From Laspinema sp. D2d (GTDB taxonomy: Bacteria > Cyanobacteriota > Cyanobacteriia > Cyanobacteriales > Laspinemataceae), in assembly GCF_025370755.1 (NCBI RefSeq), contig NZ_JAMXFC010000013.1, positions 91,844-155,843 of the forward strand: a stretch of 64,000 nt of DNA. Reading direction: 5' to 3'. The notes beneath the pieces are model-generated. The model ran no database searches, was not told the DNA's origin, and saw nothing but the letters and a program-made list of their open reading frames with translations. Positions 43,921-53,231 of the stretch are shown in pieces. The first letter of the stretch is position 1. Every line of letters starts with the position of its first letter. Both the position numbers and the translations under genes were made by a program.

Positions 43921-44637
43921 ATGAACATAACCTCTGGGTTCGATATTAATCAAAGATTCTCCTTCGTGGTTAAACAGTTTCATGGGATCTGGAAAAGAGC
44001 TTTATCCCTAGGGCTGGCACTGGTTTTAGCAGTCACGGCGGCGGTTACCATCAATTGTGATAGCGCAATGGCTGTAGATAGAATCATTCTAATGTACGGC
44101 GATTCCCGTGAGACCATCTCGATCGGTGACTTACGCCGGTTTGTGAGCGAAGGTACAGAACCCGCAGAATTTCGCACCCGGTTGGGTATCATCGAGCGCG
44201 ATATTGAAGCCTTACGGTTTGCCTTGGGTCAAGAAATTCCCGTTTCCCAGGAATTTTTGAGACGAATTCTCAACAGCACCATTGGTCAATTTATCCTCAC
44301 TCGTCTTGAACCTGTTCTGGGTATTGCAGTTGAAGAAAATGTTACTCAAGTCGTTGATGCTTTCGTCTCTGCAGCAGCCAACGATAGTTTTACCCTCCTG
44401 GAATTGCTAGAAAATTATCCTGAACAACAGTTGAGCGTCAGTGGTCCTCTGTTAGAAGAAGGCTATGACCGAATTAGTTTCTTAGCGACGGATGTTTTGG
44501 CGATCGCCCAAGTAGTCCAAACCTATTTATCTGATGTCGTTTGTGAAGAGGGATTGTTTGGATCGGACTTTGATACCAAACCCGTCCCCCAACTTTTCAC
44601 CGGCTCTAAGGCGAATAACTTAGGGTGGTCTAAATAA
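43921..44637 (+). CDS. Stand-alone DUF1400 protein, paralogue 1
   Basis: 238 residues with an export signal around LGLALVLAVTAAVTINCDSAMAVD. The mature part VDRIILMYGDSRETISIGDLRRFVSEG, then FLRRILNSTIGQFILTRLEPVLG and ANDSFTLLELLENYPEQQLSV, is DUF1400, a domain normally found in front of cyanobacterial alpha/beta-hydrolases. No hydrolase part is attached. AGGAG lies 8 bases before the ATG. A terminator separates it from its paralogue. Confidence 0.8.
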   Translation: MNITSGFDINQRFSFVVKQFHGIWKRALSLGLALVLAVTAAVTINCDSAMAVDRIILMYGDSRETISIGDLRRFVSEGTEPAEFRTRLGIIERDIEALRFALGQEIPVSQEFLRRILNSTIGQFILTRLEPVLGIAVEENVTQVVDAFVSAAANDSFTLLELLENYPEQQLSVSGPLLEEGYDRISFLATDVLAIAQVVQTYLSDVVCEEGLFGSDFDTKPVPQLFTGSKANNLGWSK

Positions 44638-44651
44638 ACTCAACTCAATCT

Positions 44652-44679
44652 ATAGAGGCAGCGTTACTGCCTCTATTTC
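44652..44679 (+). terminator. Terminator after DUF1400 paralogue 1
   Basis: ATAGAGGCAG (44652-44661) and CTGCCTCTAT (44667-44676) form a perfect 10-bp stem followed by TTTC. Confidence 0.75.
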
Positions 44680-44752
44680 ATGCTTCATGAGCCGATAATT
44701 TGGGTCTGGTGAAGCCAGCAACAAGGGTGAGAAATCCTTCAGGAGCGATGCC

Positions 44753-45370
44753 ATGAAAATAAAAATCAAAACGTTTGTCACCAGTCTGAGCCAGCTACCC
44801 AAAAAGTGGGTCAAATTTATAGCCCTCAGCCTCGTTGTTTTTCTGACCAGTCTTTCATTCGTGGTGTTTACACCCTCCCCGGCAACCGCCTCTCAAGTGG
44901 TGGTCCTGACATACGGTCCCCAACGAATCGCGATTCCCATGACGGAATTAGTTGAATTTGGGGAAACCGGAGAAGCGTCTCGGGTGATCCGATTTTTAAC
45001 GGGAATTGCCAATGTTGATCGGGATCTATTTCGGACGGTTTTAACCCAGGAAATTCCGGCGAATGTCCGAGTTTTAGACCGTTCTTTGAACTTTATCGTA
45101 GGAGAATTATTCCTCTACGAAATCAGTCAAGCCATTTATCCGCCTTCGGGTCGTAAAGGGATTGAAGGGTTGCGCTCAAGTTTGGTTCTTTCGGCTGCGG
45201 ATGATGGCCGACTTTCCCTGCTAGAACTTCTGCAAAAATATCCGGCTCAACGGGTTGAAATTGATGCAAGAAAGCTGAATAAAACTTATGGACAGGTCGA
45301 ATTTTTGGTGGAAGGAGCCGAAAAAGCCCTCAAATTTGTTCGAGAAACTGTAGGGGATATTATTTGTTAA
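44753..45370 (+). CDS. Stand-alone DUF1400 protein, paralogue 2
   Basis: 205 residues. Signal segment FIALSLVVFLTSLSFVVF then TATASQ-like cleavage region (PATASQVVVLTYGPQRIAIP). The rest follows paralogue 1: EFGETGEASRVIRFLTGI, LNFIVGELFLYEISQAIYP, DGRLSLLELLQKYPAQRVEI. Again there is no hydrolase domain. It has its own ribosome site (AGGAG) and terminator, so the two genes form a duplicated but separately ended pair. Confidence 0.8.
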   Translation: MKIKIKTFVTSLSQLPKKWVKFIALSLVVFLTSLSFVVFTPSPATASQVVVLTYGPQRIAIPMTELVEFGETGEASRVIRFLTGIANVDRDLFRTVLTQEIPANVRVLDRSLNFIVGELFLYEISQAIYPPSGRKGIEGLRSSLVLSAADDGRLSLLELLQKYPAQRVEIDARKLNKTYGQVEFLVEGAEKALKFVRETVGDIIC

Positions 45371-45460
45371 GCCATCCATGCTGTCTTGCCCATGACGGTT
45401 ACCTACTCGGGCCATCAAAACTTTAGAAGGCTAAACTCTTAAACAATTGAATTCCTTCTC

Positions 45461-45502
45461 AAAAGCCGACTTTTTCTTGAACCTAAGAAAAAGTCGGCTT
45501 TT
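45461..45502 (+). terminator. Strong terminator after DUF1400 paralogue 2
   Basis: AAAAGCCGACTTTTTCTT (45461-45478) pairs over 18 bases with 45485-45502 around a 6-base loop. The 3' arm ends in TTTT. Confidence 0.85.
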
Positions 45503-45552
45503 GGCGATCGCCCCTCAATCGGGTCGCACAGAGTTCCCGGAGCAACCAACTC

Positions 45553-45558
45553 TATAAT
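45553..45558 (+). promoter_or_regulatory. -10 box of the M20 amidohydrolase gene
   Basis: TATAAT lies 30 bases before the chosen ATG at 45588. Its position argues against the TTG start at 45564. The -35 is not clear. Confidence 0.4.
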
Positions 45559-45587
45559 AAAAATTGTACGCTCACCCTGGGACCCCC

Positions 45588-46760
45588 ATGCTCACTGACA
45601 TTAAAACCATTGCTGCTAAACTCGCACCTCGCCTGATTGAGATTCGGCGACATCTTCACAGTCATCCCGAACTCAGTGGTCAAGAGTATCAAACGGCTGC
45701 CTATGTCGCGGGGGTTCTTTCTTCCTGTGGGGTTCATGTGCGCGAGGGGGTGGGGAAAACCGGGGTCATTGGAGAACTGGCGAGTCAAGTTACAGATGAG
45801 AGGGTGTTGGCAATTCGCACGGATATGGATGCGTTGCCGATCGCCGAACGGACTGGATTAGACTACGCCTCCCAGCAGGCAGGAGTCATGCACGCTTGTG
45901 GACATGATGTGCATACTACCGTCGGATTGGGGACCGCGATGATCCTCTCGGAACTGGTGGAGAATTTACCCGGAACTGTGCGCTTTTTATTCCAACCGGC
46001 AGAGGAGATTGCTCAAGGTGCTAGGTGGATGATTGCCGATGGTGCCATGCAACAGGTCACCAATATTTTAGGATTGCACGTTTTTCCGTCGATTCCCGGG
46101 GGGTCGATCGGGATTCGACGGGGAGCATTAACCGCCGCCGCCGATGACCTAGAAATTACAATTATTGGGGAATCCGGACATGGTGCACGTCCCCATGAGG
46201 CAATCGATGCGATTTGGATTGCGTCGCAGGTGATTACCACCCTACAACAGGCCATTTCTCGGACTCAAAACCCCTTACGTCCCGTGGTTTTGACCATTGG
46301 TCAACTGAATGGAGGACGTGCGCCGAATGTGATTGCCGACTCGGTGAAGATGCTTGGAACCGTGCGATCGCTGCATCCCGAAACCCATGCCGATTTACCC
46401 GGTTGGGTTGAGAAAATAGTCGCTCATGTCTGTCAGATGCATGGCGGCAGCTATGAAATGAACTACCGACGGGGAGTCCCTTCGGTGCAAAATGACACGG
46501 GGATGACCCAGTTAGTGGAATCAGCGGCATTAGAAGCGTGGGGAAGCGATCGCGTCATTTATATTCCTGAACCCTCCCTCGGTGCAGAAGATTTTTCCCT
46601 CTATCTCGAACAAGCATCGGGAATGATGTTTCGTCTCGGCGTGGGACATCCAGACAAACCCAATTACCCCCTCCATCATCCTCAATTCGAGGTCGATGAA
46701 TCGGCGATCGTCACGGGAATTGTTACTCTTGCTTATGCAGCTTACAAGTATTGGCTTTAA
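45588..46760 (+). CDS. M20-family amidohydrolase (hippurate/IAA-amino-acid hydrolase type)
   Basis: 390 residues from ATG (MLTDIKTIAAKLAPRLIEIRRHLHSHPELSG). Metal and catalytic sites: the IRTDMDALPI block, MHACGHDVHTT, FQPAEEIAQGA, and His in LGLHVFP and GHGARPHEAIDAI. It is a zinc/manganese peptidase-fold enzyme that removes acyl groups from amino acids. The substrate could be N-acyl or N-acetyl amino acids; not resolved. Confidence 0.92.
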   Translation: MLTDIKTIAAKLAPRLIEIRRHLHSHPELSGQEYQTAAYVAGVLSSCGVHVREGVGKTGVIGELASQVTDERVLAIRTDMDALPIAERTGLDYASQQAGVMHACGHDVHTTVGLGTAMILSELVENLPGTVRFLFQPAEEIAQGARWMIADGAMQQVTNILGLHVFPSIPGGSIGIRRGALTAAADDLEITIIGESGHGARPHEAIDAIWIASQVITTLQQAISRTQNPLRPVVLTIGQLNGGRAPNVIADSVKMLGTVRSLHPETHADLPGWVEKIVAHVCQMHGGSYEMNYRRGVPSVQNDTGMTQLVESAALEAWGSDRVIYIPEPSLGAEDFSLYLEQASGMMFRLGVGHPDKPNYPLHHPQFEVDESAIVTGIVTLAYAAYKYWL

Positions 46761-46800
46761 TAATTGATAATGGACAATGGACAATGGATAATGGAAAGTT

Positions 46801-46845
46801 ATCAATTATCAATTATCAATTATCAATTATCAATTATCAATTATC
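46801..46845. repeat. Heptanucleotide tandem repeat (ATCAATT)6
   Basis: Six uninterrupted copies of ATCAATT plus ATC. Just before it come related TAATTGATAATGG and GGACAATGGACAATGG runs. Heptamer arrays (STRR) of this kind are typical of filamentous cyanobacterial intergenic DNA and vary in copy number between strains. Confidence 0.9.
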
Positions 46846-46928
46846 TTCTTCCTTTCGGGGGATGAATTTAGGCTCGGTTCTGGTTAGGGTAATTGAATAA
46901 TCTGAATGAGTGAGATAGGGCTAAACGT

Positions 46929-47183
46929 ATGGTAGCAAGTAAACAACTCCAAGGACTAGAACTGATTGACTGTGCCAAAGCCAATGCGGAACAGGGTTTA
47001 GCAATAGCAGCGGCACAGAGTGGTTATGGGCAGAATACTAGCCTATTTTCCCAAGAACTCAAAGCAGCTTGCCAGGATATTGGGGTTGAAATTAGTGAAC
47101 TCAGCGATTTGATTACCCCTCAGCATGAAATGAAACAAGGACGAGGGATTGATATTGCTCCTGAAACTCCTGGAAATTTATAA
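46929..47183 (+). CDS. Small cytosolic protein of unknown function
   Basis: 84 residues, mostly helical: LELIDCAKANAEQGLAIAAAQSGYGQNTSLFSQELKAACQDIGVEI. No signal peptide. It looks like a small conserved cyanobacterial protein, but I cannot name a family. The start ATG lacks a clear SD. The following 180 bases up to the convergent gene contain no supported gene. Confidence 0.5.
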   Translation: MVASKQLQGLELIDCAKANAEQGLAIAAAQSGYGQNTSLFSQELKAACQDIGVEISELSDLITPQHEMKQGRGIDIAPETPGNL

Positions 47184-47363
47184 TGCTCAAGGGTTAATCA
47201 AACAGGCTTTAACTTTAATATCTTTTATGCCGCTGGGGGGATTCACTTCCGTGGGAGATAGGATAAAAAGTGTGAAACCCGGGTTTTTTAACAAGAGTTC
47301 TGCATCCTGTCACCAATTTTTAGCCGTTCTGGATAGAGGGTGGGAAATGCCCACCCTACGGGA

Positions 47364-48449
47364 CTAGAAATGTTCGTATTCTCGATGCTCACGGTGCGGC
47401 AAGGTTTCTAGGCGGCTGCTCAAATCGGTGACGGAATGATAGAGGCGATCGTATCCATCTTGTAAGGAGGCGATCGTGGTTGCTTGAAAATCAATCTCTT
47501 GATGAAGGCGTTCCACTTCTTCTTTTTCTAAAGAATTTAGCCGTCTTTGCATCTGTGCGTTTAGGCTTGAAACTTTTTCAAATAATGCAGCAATTGCCGC
47601 TTCAATCTTCCCGAGTTGGTCGAGGTTACTCCAGGGGGGTAGGGCTTCAAAACGCTGCTGAAGCTGTGCTAATCCCTCGCTGATTCGAGTCATTTCCCGT
47701 TGAAGAGCGGTAATTTCTTCAGATTCCGGGTTATGCTGTTGAAATTCAGCTCTTAATCGGTCTAAGTTGCGTTTTAAGGCAGTGAGAGAATCCGTCTGTT
47801 CCAACTTTTTAACGGCTTGGGTGAGACGTTGCAGATAGGGCTTGACAATTTGTTTGTTTTGTTGCTCTAATGTTTTAACGCGACGGGCTAGGGGTTCGAG
47901 TTCGGTTTGAATTTGCAACTGGAATTCAGGCAAATTAGAAGAGGGAGGAAGGGTTTCCTCTGTCCCTGGAGTGTTGACAAATTCTGATTTTGCCTGGGGT
48001 GGAGTCGAGAGTTGGTCTAACTGTTCCTGCATTAATAAGAGGCGAACGTTCACGGTTTCCCAGTCATCTTCTCGAACTGCTGTTTTTTGGAGGCGTTGGG
48101 TAATAGTTTGCAACTGAGAAATGGCTTGATGCAGGGGATGCAAATTCACCTTTTCCACTGGCGGTTGTTGGCGGATGTTAGTTTGGAGAGCGTCCACCAT
48201 TTGACGGACATCGGCGATCGCCGATGTGGTTTGTTGTGCCGTTTGCTGCTGCGATCGCACTCGATTGGACAAATTCAGACTTAACGCCAAGGTGAGAGGA
48301 ACTGCGGCATAGACGACTTGTCCCGAAATGGCTGCCACGACGGTTCCCACGGCGGATCCGGCAACACAAGTGCCTTCAACCCAGGTTTGCCAGGGATACG
48401 AGTTAAGATTGCCCCTAAAACTTTGACTGGAAGGTTTTATCGTTTGCAT
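47364..48449 (-). CDS. Membrane-anchored coiled-coil protein, short paralogue
   Basis: 361 residues from MQTIKPSSQSF at 48449. The longer frame to 48566 has no counterpart in the paralogue and is dropped. The N-terminal hydrophobic module VAGSAVGTVVAAISGQVVYAAVPLTLALSLNLSNR closely matches VAGSVAGSVAAIATQQIVYAATPLSLSVVLNLANR of the next gene. The rest is a long heptad-rich coiled coil (Gln/Leu/Glu-rich, e.g. EITALQREMTRISEGLAQLQQ). It lacks the PLD and TPR parts. Probably an anchored partner of the large paralogue (inference). Confidence 0.65.
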   Translation of the reverse strand: MQTIKPSSQSFRGNLNSYPWQTWVEGTCVAGSAVGTVVAAISGQVVYAAVPLTLALSLNLSNRVRSQQQTAQQTTSAIADVRQMVDALQTNIRQQPPVEKVNLHPLHQAISQLQTITQRLQKTAVREDDWETVNVRLLLMQEQLDQLSTPPQAKSEFVNTPGTEETLPPSSNLPEFQLQIQTELEPLARRVKTLEQQNKQIVKPYLQRLTQAVKKLEQTDSLTALKRNLDRLRAEFQQHNPESEEITALQREMTRISEGLAQLQQRFEALPPWSNLDQLGKIEAAIAALFEKVSSLNAQMQRRLNSLEKEEVERLHQEIDFQATTIASLQDGYDRLYHSVTDLSSRLETLPHREHREYEHF

Positions 48450-48645
48450 GGTTGGTGGTAGGACGCCCGGTTTTGCACCAATTATAGTCACTTCCACAAA
48501 AAAGCGGGAATAAAAATTCCCGCTAGGACGTTTTTCAGGATTAGAAAAACAATGGGGTTTCTTCACTCACTCTTGATCCATTTGGAATCACTCTAGGCTA
48601 GAAACCGGCTTTCGGGTCCCCTGAGATTCAGGGGACCGGGAGGGT

Positions 48646-51600
48646 TTAGTCTGCACTCGCCAACGCCGTCAGGGCCGCGATCGCCTGTTGGTGATGGATG
48701 GTATCTCCTTGGCGAGAAAACAAGTTTGCTGCGGTTTGTAAGTCCCCGATCGCCCCTTGGCGATCGCCCATTTCTGCCCTCGCCCGACCCCGATAGTTAT
48801 AGGCACTGGCATACTTCTCATTCAGACTCAGGGCTTGGGTAAAGTCCTCGATTGCTCCATGATAATCGGCCCCGGCGGACCGGGCAACCCCCCGATTCAA
48901 GTAGGCGACGGCATCATCGGGTTTCAGGCGCAACGCTTCTGTATAATCCGCGATCGCCCCCGCATAGTCCGCTTGGTTATACCGGGCTAATCCTCGGTTG
49001 TTATACGCTACCGCATCTTGGGGATTCAGTTGAATCGCACGAGTATAATCCTCTGCCGCTTGTTGATAATTCCCCAAGCGTCCGTAGGCTTCTCCGCGAT
49101 AGAAATACGCGCTTGTCTGTTCTGGCGCTTTCAGAATTGACTCAGTGTAATCGCCAATTGCTCCTGTATAATCGCCTTGATTAAACCGGGCAAATCCTCG
49201 GTTAAAATATACCACCGCTTCATTGTCATTCAGTTCCAGCGATCGCGTATAGTCGGCGATCGCACCGGCAAAATCGCCGATTTGGAACTTCGCTAATCCG
49301 CGATTATTATACGCCGTTGGCTGATTGCCATCAATCTGCAACGCCCGAGTATAATCCTCAACCGCCCCTTGGTAATCGCCAATATCCAACCGCTCAAATC
49401 CGCGATTGTAGTAGGCGCTGGCATTAGCAGGATTCAGCAAGGGTTCGCTAAAGCGCTCAATTAACCCGTGAATAATCTTCGGATCGGTAGTCCGTAATCC
49501 CACTTCCCGTTCCGGTAGCGCATCACTGCTACTCAGGAAATGATGGGTGGCTAACATCGCCCACTTGTCATCGCACACCAAAAAGTTCTCATGAGTGCCG
49601 AGGACTTTCAATTGCAAGCGATCGCCATATTGAGTCCGCAGATGTTCCAAATCATTCAAGGCATCATATAACCCGCGTTTCGCCATCGGGTCTAATTGCC
49701 AATGTTCATTAATCCGAATCGGGAATTCTCCGGCTTCAATATCCCGCAGATGTCCCCAACCGATTTCGACTTGAACACCCTGTTGCAGCAGTCCTTCCAG
49801 CTTTTGCAGCAGATTACCATCCAACCCCGCACGACTGACCCAAGGACAAACTAAAATCAGACGATGTTGAGCGGTATCGATCGCCTCTTCCAGTTGTGCT
49901 CTAATCGAGGGTCGGTCAAATACCAACTCATACTGATGGGCTTTAATCCCTTCTAGTAAAGATTCGATTTGATACAGTTGCTGGGCGATCGCCGGAGAAA
50001 TCAGAGATTGCAGATGACCGCTTCCCGGGGTATTGTGAGGTACTTCGGGATGGGTTGCCAGGGCTTTAAGCTGCTGACTCAGTTGCTCAATTTGCGGCTG
50101 CACTGAAACTTGTCCAGGACGATTCCGCCACTGTTCCAGTTGTCCTTCCAGTCGTCCTAATGCCACTTCTAACCGTTCGATTCTCTCCGGGGTCACATCG
50201 GATAAGTGACCGATGGATTCGCTCACTTGCGCTAGGGCCGATCGCAACTCAGAGATTTCCAGCCGGAGGACATCAATTACTTCTGCATCCCGTTCCTCAG
50301 CGGAAGAGGGACTATTGGGCAGTTGTTCCAGTCGCCGATCCAGTTCGCTGACATTGGCACTTAGGGTCTCGATTTGCTCCAATTCGGGACGAGAGTTGAA
50401 CTGTTCGAGAAGTTCGTGGATTTGGTGAGTTACCTCACTTGAGACCGCATTAGGAACGCCACTCCCTTGCCATTCTAGTTGTTCCCGCAGACTCTGCACC
50501 TCTTGGCGCAAGGCATCCCGTTCTTGGGGCAAGGTTTCATCCAGGCGGGAACTGAGTTCGCTTACCATGCTATCCAGTTGACTGAGGCGACTGCTCACTT
50601 CACTCTGGTTTTCCAGGGAAGTCGTGAGTTGTCGCACTTGTGCTAGATTCGCGGTAACTTCCAGCAGTGCTTGATTCAGTTTATGCACATCGGATTGTGA
50701 GGCGATCGCTTCGGGTAAATTATTCACGCGATCGGCTAACTGTTCAAGCTGGTCCTGTAGTTCGGGAATGGGAAATCCCGCCAGAAGATCCACCCGTTCT
50801 TTGAGGGTAGTGAGGGCGGTTTCCAACGGTTCCAGAGCTTCTGGGGCGATGAGTAAGGGTAATCCGTCGATTTTCTCTTGTAATCCGAGAAGGGCAGTTT
50901 GCCAAGACCCCTGTTCTTGTTGCAGGGCCGCTAATCCGCTGGTTAACTGTTCTAATTCCCGAGTTTGCAGGGCCAAATCCTCTTGGATGCGACGCAGATT
51001 CACCGCTTCTAAGGGGGCTAACCGCGTATCAATTTCGGCGATCGCCTCGCTGACAGATTCGGCAATTTTCCGGAGTGCTTCATCGACTCCGGTTAAATCT
51101 ACCGCCTCCTCGTTACCACGGGCGGAAACCCCAAGGCGTTCTAAATCTAACTGCTGTTCCAGTTGAGGAATCAAGGCGATCGCCAGGGATAAGGCGTTTC
51201 TCAAGCGTTCCACTTGCTCGAAATCCGGTTGTGCTGCCACCTTCTGATTCAGTTGTTCCAATTGAATCCGCAACTCGCTCACCGGGGCGATCGCCTGTTC
51301 TAATGCTTGCTGCCGTTCCTGCAATTTGGCAATCTCTGAACTGAGGGAACTCACCTGTTCCGCCCCAAATTCCAGGGGATTTCCGGCACTAACTCGCGCT
51401 TCGAGATCCGCCCGCAACTCCGCAATTTCCTGCTCAATCGCTTGATTAGCACTCGCCCGAACCGTTTCCAGTCGCTGTTCAATTTGAGCAATCTCTGACA
51501 AAACCGGGTTTAAATCTGGAGTCCCACCGCCGGTTTCCAATTTCGAGAGTTTATTTTGAAATTGGGCAATTTTGCTATTAATCTGGGCGATCGCACTCTC

Positions 51601-52095
51601 CAACCGCTCAACCCCATGTCCACTTTTGGAAGAGTCTCCCCCACTGAGTTGAGCACTCAGGGCCGCCAACGTTTCCTGGACCCCGGCATAATTCTCCCGG
51701 AGTACCGAAATATCTTGGCGCAAGGGATTCAACTCTAACCCTTGCGCTAGGGACAGAGTTTTTTCTAACTGTCGCTTAACCTCTTCAAATTCTTCCGAAT
51801 GTTTCGATACTGCCGACTGAACATGATTAAAATCCGAATCCGTCGGCAATCCCTGCACTTGTTCGCGCAATATCCCTAATTCCCGGGCAAGTTTATCCCG
51901 GAGTTCAATGTCATTGCCTCCAATGGACGGTTCCTGCGCTAATCGACGGCGATTAGCCAAATTGAGGACCACCGACAGGGAAAGCGGCGTTGCAGCATAA
52001 ACAATTTGCTGCGTCGCGATCGCTGCCACGGAACCCGCCACGGAACCCGCCACGGATAAATATTCCAGAATTTCTAGCCAACTTCGCTTAGTCAT
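48646..52095 (-). CDS. Large membrane-anchored coiled-coil protein with degenerate PLD-like domain and seven TPRs
   Basis: 1149 residues. 1-50: hydrophobic membrane module shared with the downstream paralogue. About 55-700: continuous coiled coil. About 720-885: PLD-like domain with HRLILVCPWVSRAGLDGNLL and GTHENFLVCDDKWAMLATHHF; the H-x-K-x4-D motif reads H-E-N-F-L-V-C-D, Lys replaced by Asn. About 888-1095: seven 34-residue TPRs (AYNNRGLAKFQIGDFAGAIA type). It may bind nucleic acid or lipid rather than cut, and uses the TPRs to recruit partners. Defence or cell-structure roles are guesses. Confidence 0.75.
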   Translation of the reverse strand: MTKRSWLEILEYLSVAGSVAGSVAAIATQQIVYAATPLSLSVVLNLANRRRLAQEPSIGGNDIELRDKLARELGILREQVQGLPTDSDFNHVQSAVSKHSEEFEEVKRQLEKTLSLAQGLELNPLRQDISVLRENYAGVQETLAALSAQLSGGDSSKSGHGVERLESAIAQINSKIAQFQNKLSKLETGGGTPDLNPVLSEIAQIEQRLETVRASANQAIEQEIAELRADLEARVSAGNPLEFGAEQVSSLSSEIAKLQERQQALEQAIAPVSELRIQLEQLNQKVAAQPDFEQVERLRNALSLAIALIPQLEQQLDLERLGVSARGNEEAVDLTGVDEALRKIAESVSEAIAEIDTRLAPLEAVNLRRIQEDLALQTRELEQLTSGLAALQQEQGSWQTALLGLQEKIDGLPLLIAPEALEPLETALTTLKERVDLLAGFPIPELQDQLEQLADRVNNLPEAIASQSDVHKLNQALLEVTANLAQVRQLTTSLENQSEVSSRLSQLDSMVSELSSRLDETLPQERDALRQEVQSLREQLEWQGSGVPNAVSSEVTHQIHELLEQFNSRPELEQIETLSANVSELDRRLEQLPNSPSSAEERDAEVIDVLRLEISELRSALAQVSESIGHLSDVTPERIERLEVALGRLEGQLEQWRNRPGQVSVQPQIEQLSQQLKALATHPEVPHNTPGSGHLQSLISPAIAQQLYQIESLLEGIKAHQYELVFDRPSIRAQLEEAIDTAQHRLILVCPWVSRAGLDGNLLQKLEGLLQQGVQVEIGWGHLRDIEAGEFPIRINEHWQLDPMAKRGLYDALNDLEHLRTQYGDRLQLKVLGTHENFLVCDDKWAMLATHHFLSSSDALPEREVGLRTTDPKIIHGLIERFSEPLLNPANASAYYNRGFERLDIGDYQGAVEDYTRALQIDGNQPTAYNNRGLAKFQIGDFAGAIADYTRSLELNDNEAVVYFNRGFARFNQGDYTGAIGDYTESILKAPEQTSAYFYRGEAYGRLGNYQQAAEDYTRAIQLNPQDAVAYNNRGLARYNQADYAGAIADYTEALRLKPDDAVAYLNRGVARSAGADYHGAIEDFTQALSLNEKYASAYNYRGRARAEMGDRQGAIGDLQTAANLFSRQGDTIHHQQAIAALTALASAD

Positions 52096-52308
52096 TTTAA
52101 TGGAGAGGCCGATGTTTGGTTTGTATGAGGATTTTTCTGATATATGCGGTCAATTTTACCCTGGGAGTTATCCTCCTGTGGCAATCGAATTCAATTCATT
52201 GCCCAGGAGTCAATGTAACGTAACGCTGGTTTATCTCCCAATCAGGACCAATCCCAACGAATCCCTAAGACTCCCCGGAGATTGCCCTAAATTCTCCGAG
52301 GCGTTGCC

Positions 52309-52701
52309 TTAATCACTCCCCAGGGGCGGCACTTCAATCGTTGCCTCTCCTGTCGCAATATCCAGCAAACTTTCTAAACTCATCGTATCCATCGACTGCG
52401 GATGCACAGGTTCGAGCACATCAATCAGCAACATCAACTGATCGATCGCCAGACGCGTAATCTTACCCCCCTCAATCCGATTAATCTGCGGTCCCGATAT
52501 CCCCGGGACCAGTTCCGGGTCGATATAGAGGTCCTTCCCTCGTTCTTTCAGCAACATCGATTCTTGGGTTGCAATGTACTGCCCCAGGTCATGGACTGAC
52601 GTCCAACCCCGATAATGTCTAAGCCAACGCAGGTATCGGCCTAAATGTAGCAATCCCACCTGAGTTAACCGGCGATTTTTCGTAAGCGTGTTTTGGGGCA
52701 T
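52309..52701 (-). CDS. XRE-type HTH regulator
   Basis: 130 residues. An HTH-type segment LGRYLRWLRHYRGWTSVHDLGQYI ... GISGPQINRIEGGKITRLAIDQLMLLIDVL is visible, with a longer than usual gap between its first and second helix. The C-terminus is acidic and unrelated to known effector domains. It is 213 bases upstream of the coiled-coil/PLD/TPR gene in the same direction, so it may control that cluster. Confidence 0.65.
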   Translation of the reverse strand: MPQNTLTKNRRLTQVGLLHLGRYLRWLRHYRGWTSVHDLGQYIATQESMLLKERGKDLYIDPELVPGISGPQINRIEGGKITRLAIDQLMLLIDVLEPVHPQSMDTMSLESLLDIATGEATIEVPPLGSD

Positions 52702-53231
52702 ATTAATTTAGCTGCTATCCGTTGTTTTTCTTGCAGACAACCAGTATGATGTTATCTTAACATAGCGAATTACTGATGAAGAATTAAAATTTATCGGATT
52801 TCAGGTTCTTAATATGTTATCATGCGGTTTTAAAAAATCCCGCCGTTGGGGGGACCTGTTTCTACCCCTCCCCGATATCTTGAGGGGGGGACCGGAGATA
52901 GAGTGCCGGTGTGAGGAAGGGTTTGAGTCGTTCTTCAGTTCTTAGTAACAACTGGGGTGGAAAAATCGGTTGCCGCTTCCCGGTGTGAGAATATCGGCTA
53001 TAGGGTGCGGCTAAATTGACTTAGATTTTGACTGTTTCTCGCTAAGTGAGATTAAGGGCAGATAAGATCGCAACTGTTCCACCCCTGCTTGCGATCGCCT
53101 CTTTTTGTTCAACCCCTTGGGCGGTTCTTCCCTGAAATTCCCCTCATATTTCGGGCGGGTTGCAAGGGGTAAACCAATCGAGTGAGGGCGATCGCAGATA
53201 TAATACGAAAAACCCATCTGACCCTGAAGCT
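52702..53231. other. 530-base gap with promoter region and a fragment of the 52-bp repeat
   Basis: The start is AT-rich (promoter of the XRE gene). A CCCCTC/GAGGGG hairpin lies at 52865-52887. The core AGTTCTTAGTAACAACT of the 31.5-kb repeat recurs at 52937-52954. A 68-codon minus-strand ORF (53011-53217) looks fortuitous. Confidence 0.5.

Noticed and set aside
43723..43983. 86-codon minus-strand ORF
   Set aside because: It overlaps the start and promoter of a well-supported DUF1400 gene and has no domain or signal features.
47149..47367. 72-codon ORF MILLLKLLEIYN...
   Set aside because: It overlaps the end of the 84-aa gene, has no ribosome site and no family-like sequence.
48646..52095. 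Active PLD nuclease
   Set aside because: The single HKD-like motif lacks the Lys (H-E-N) and a second motif is not evident, so catalysis is doubtful.
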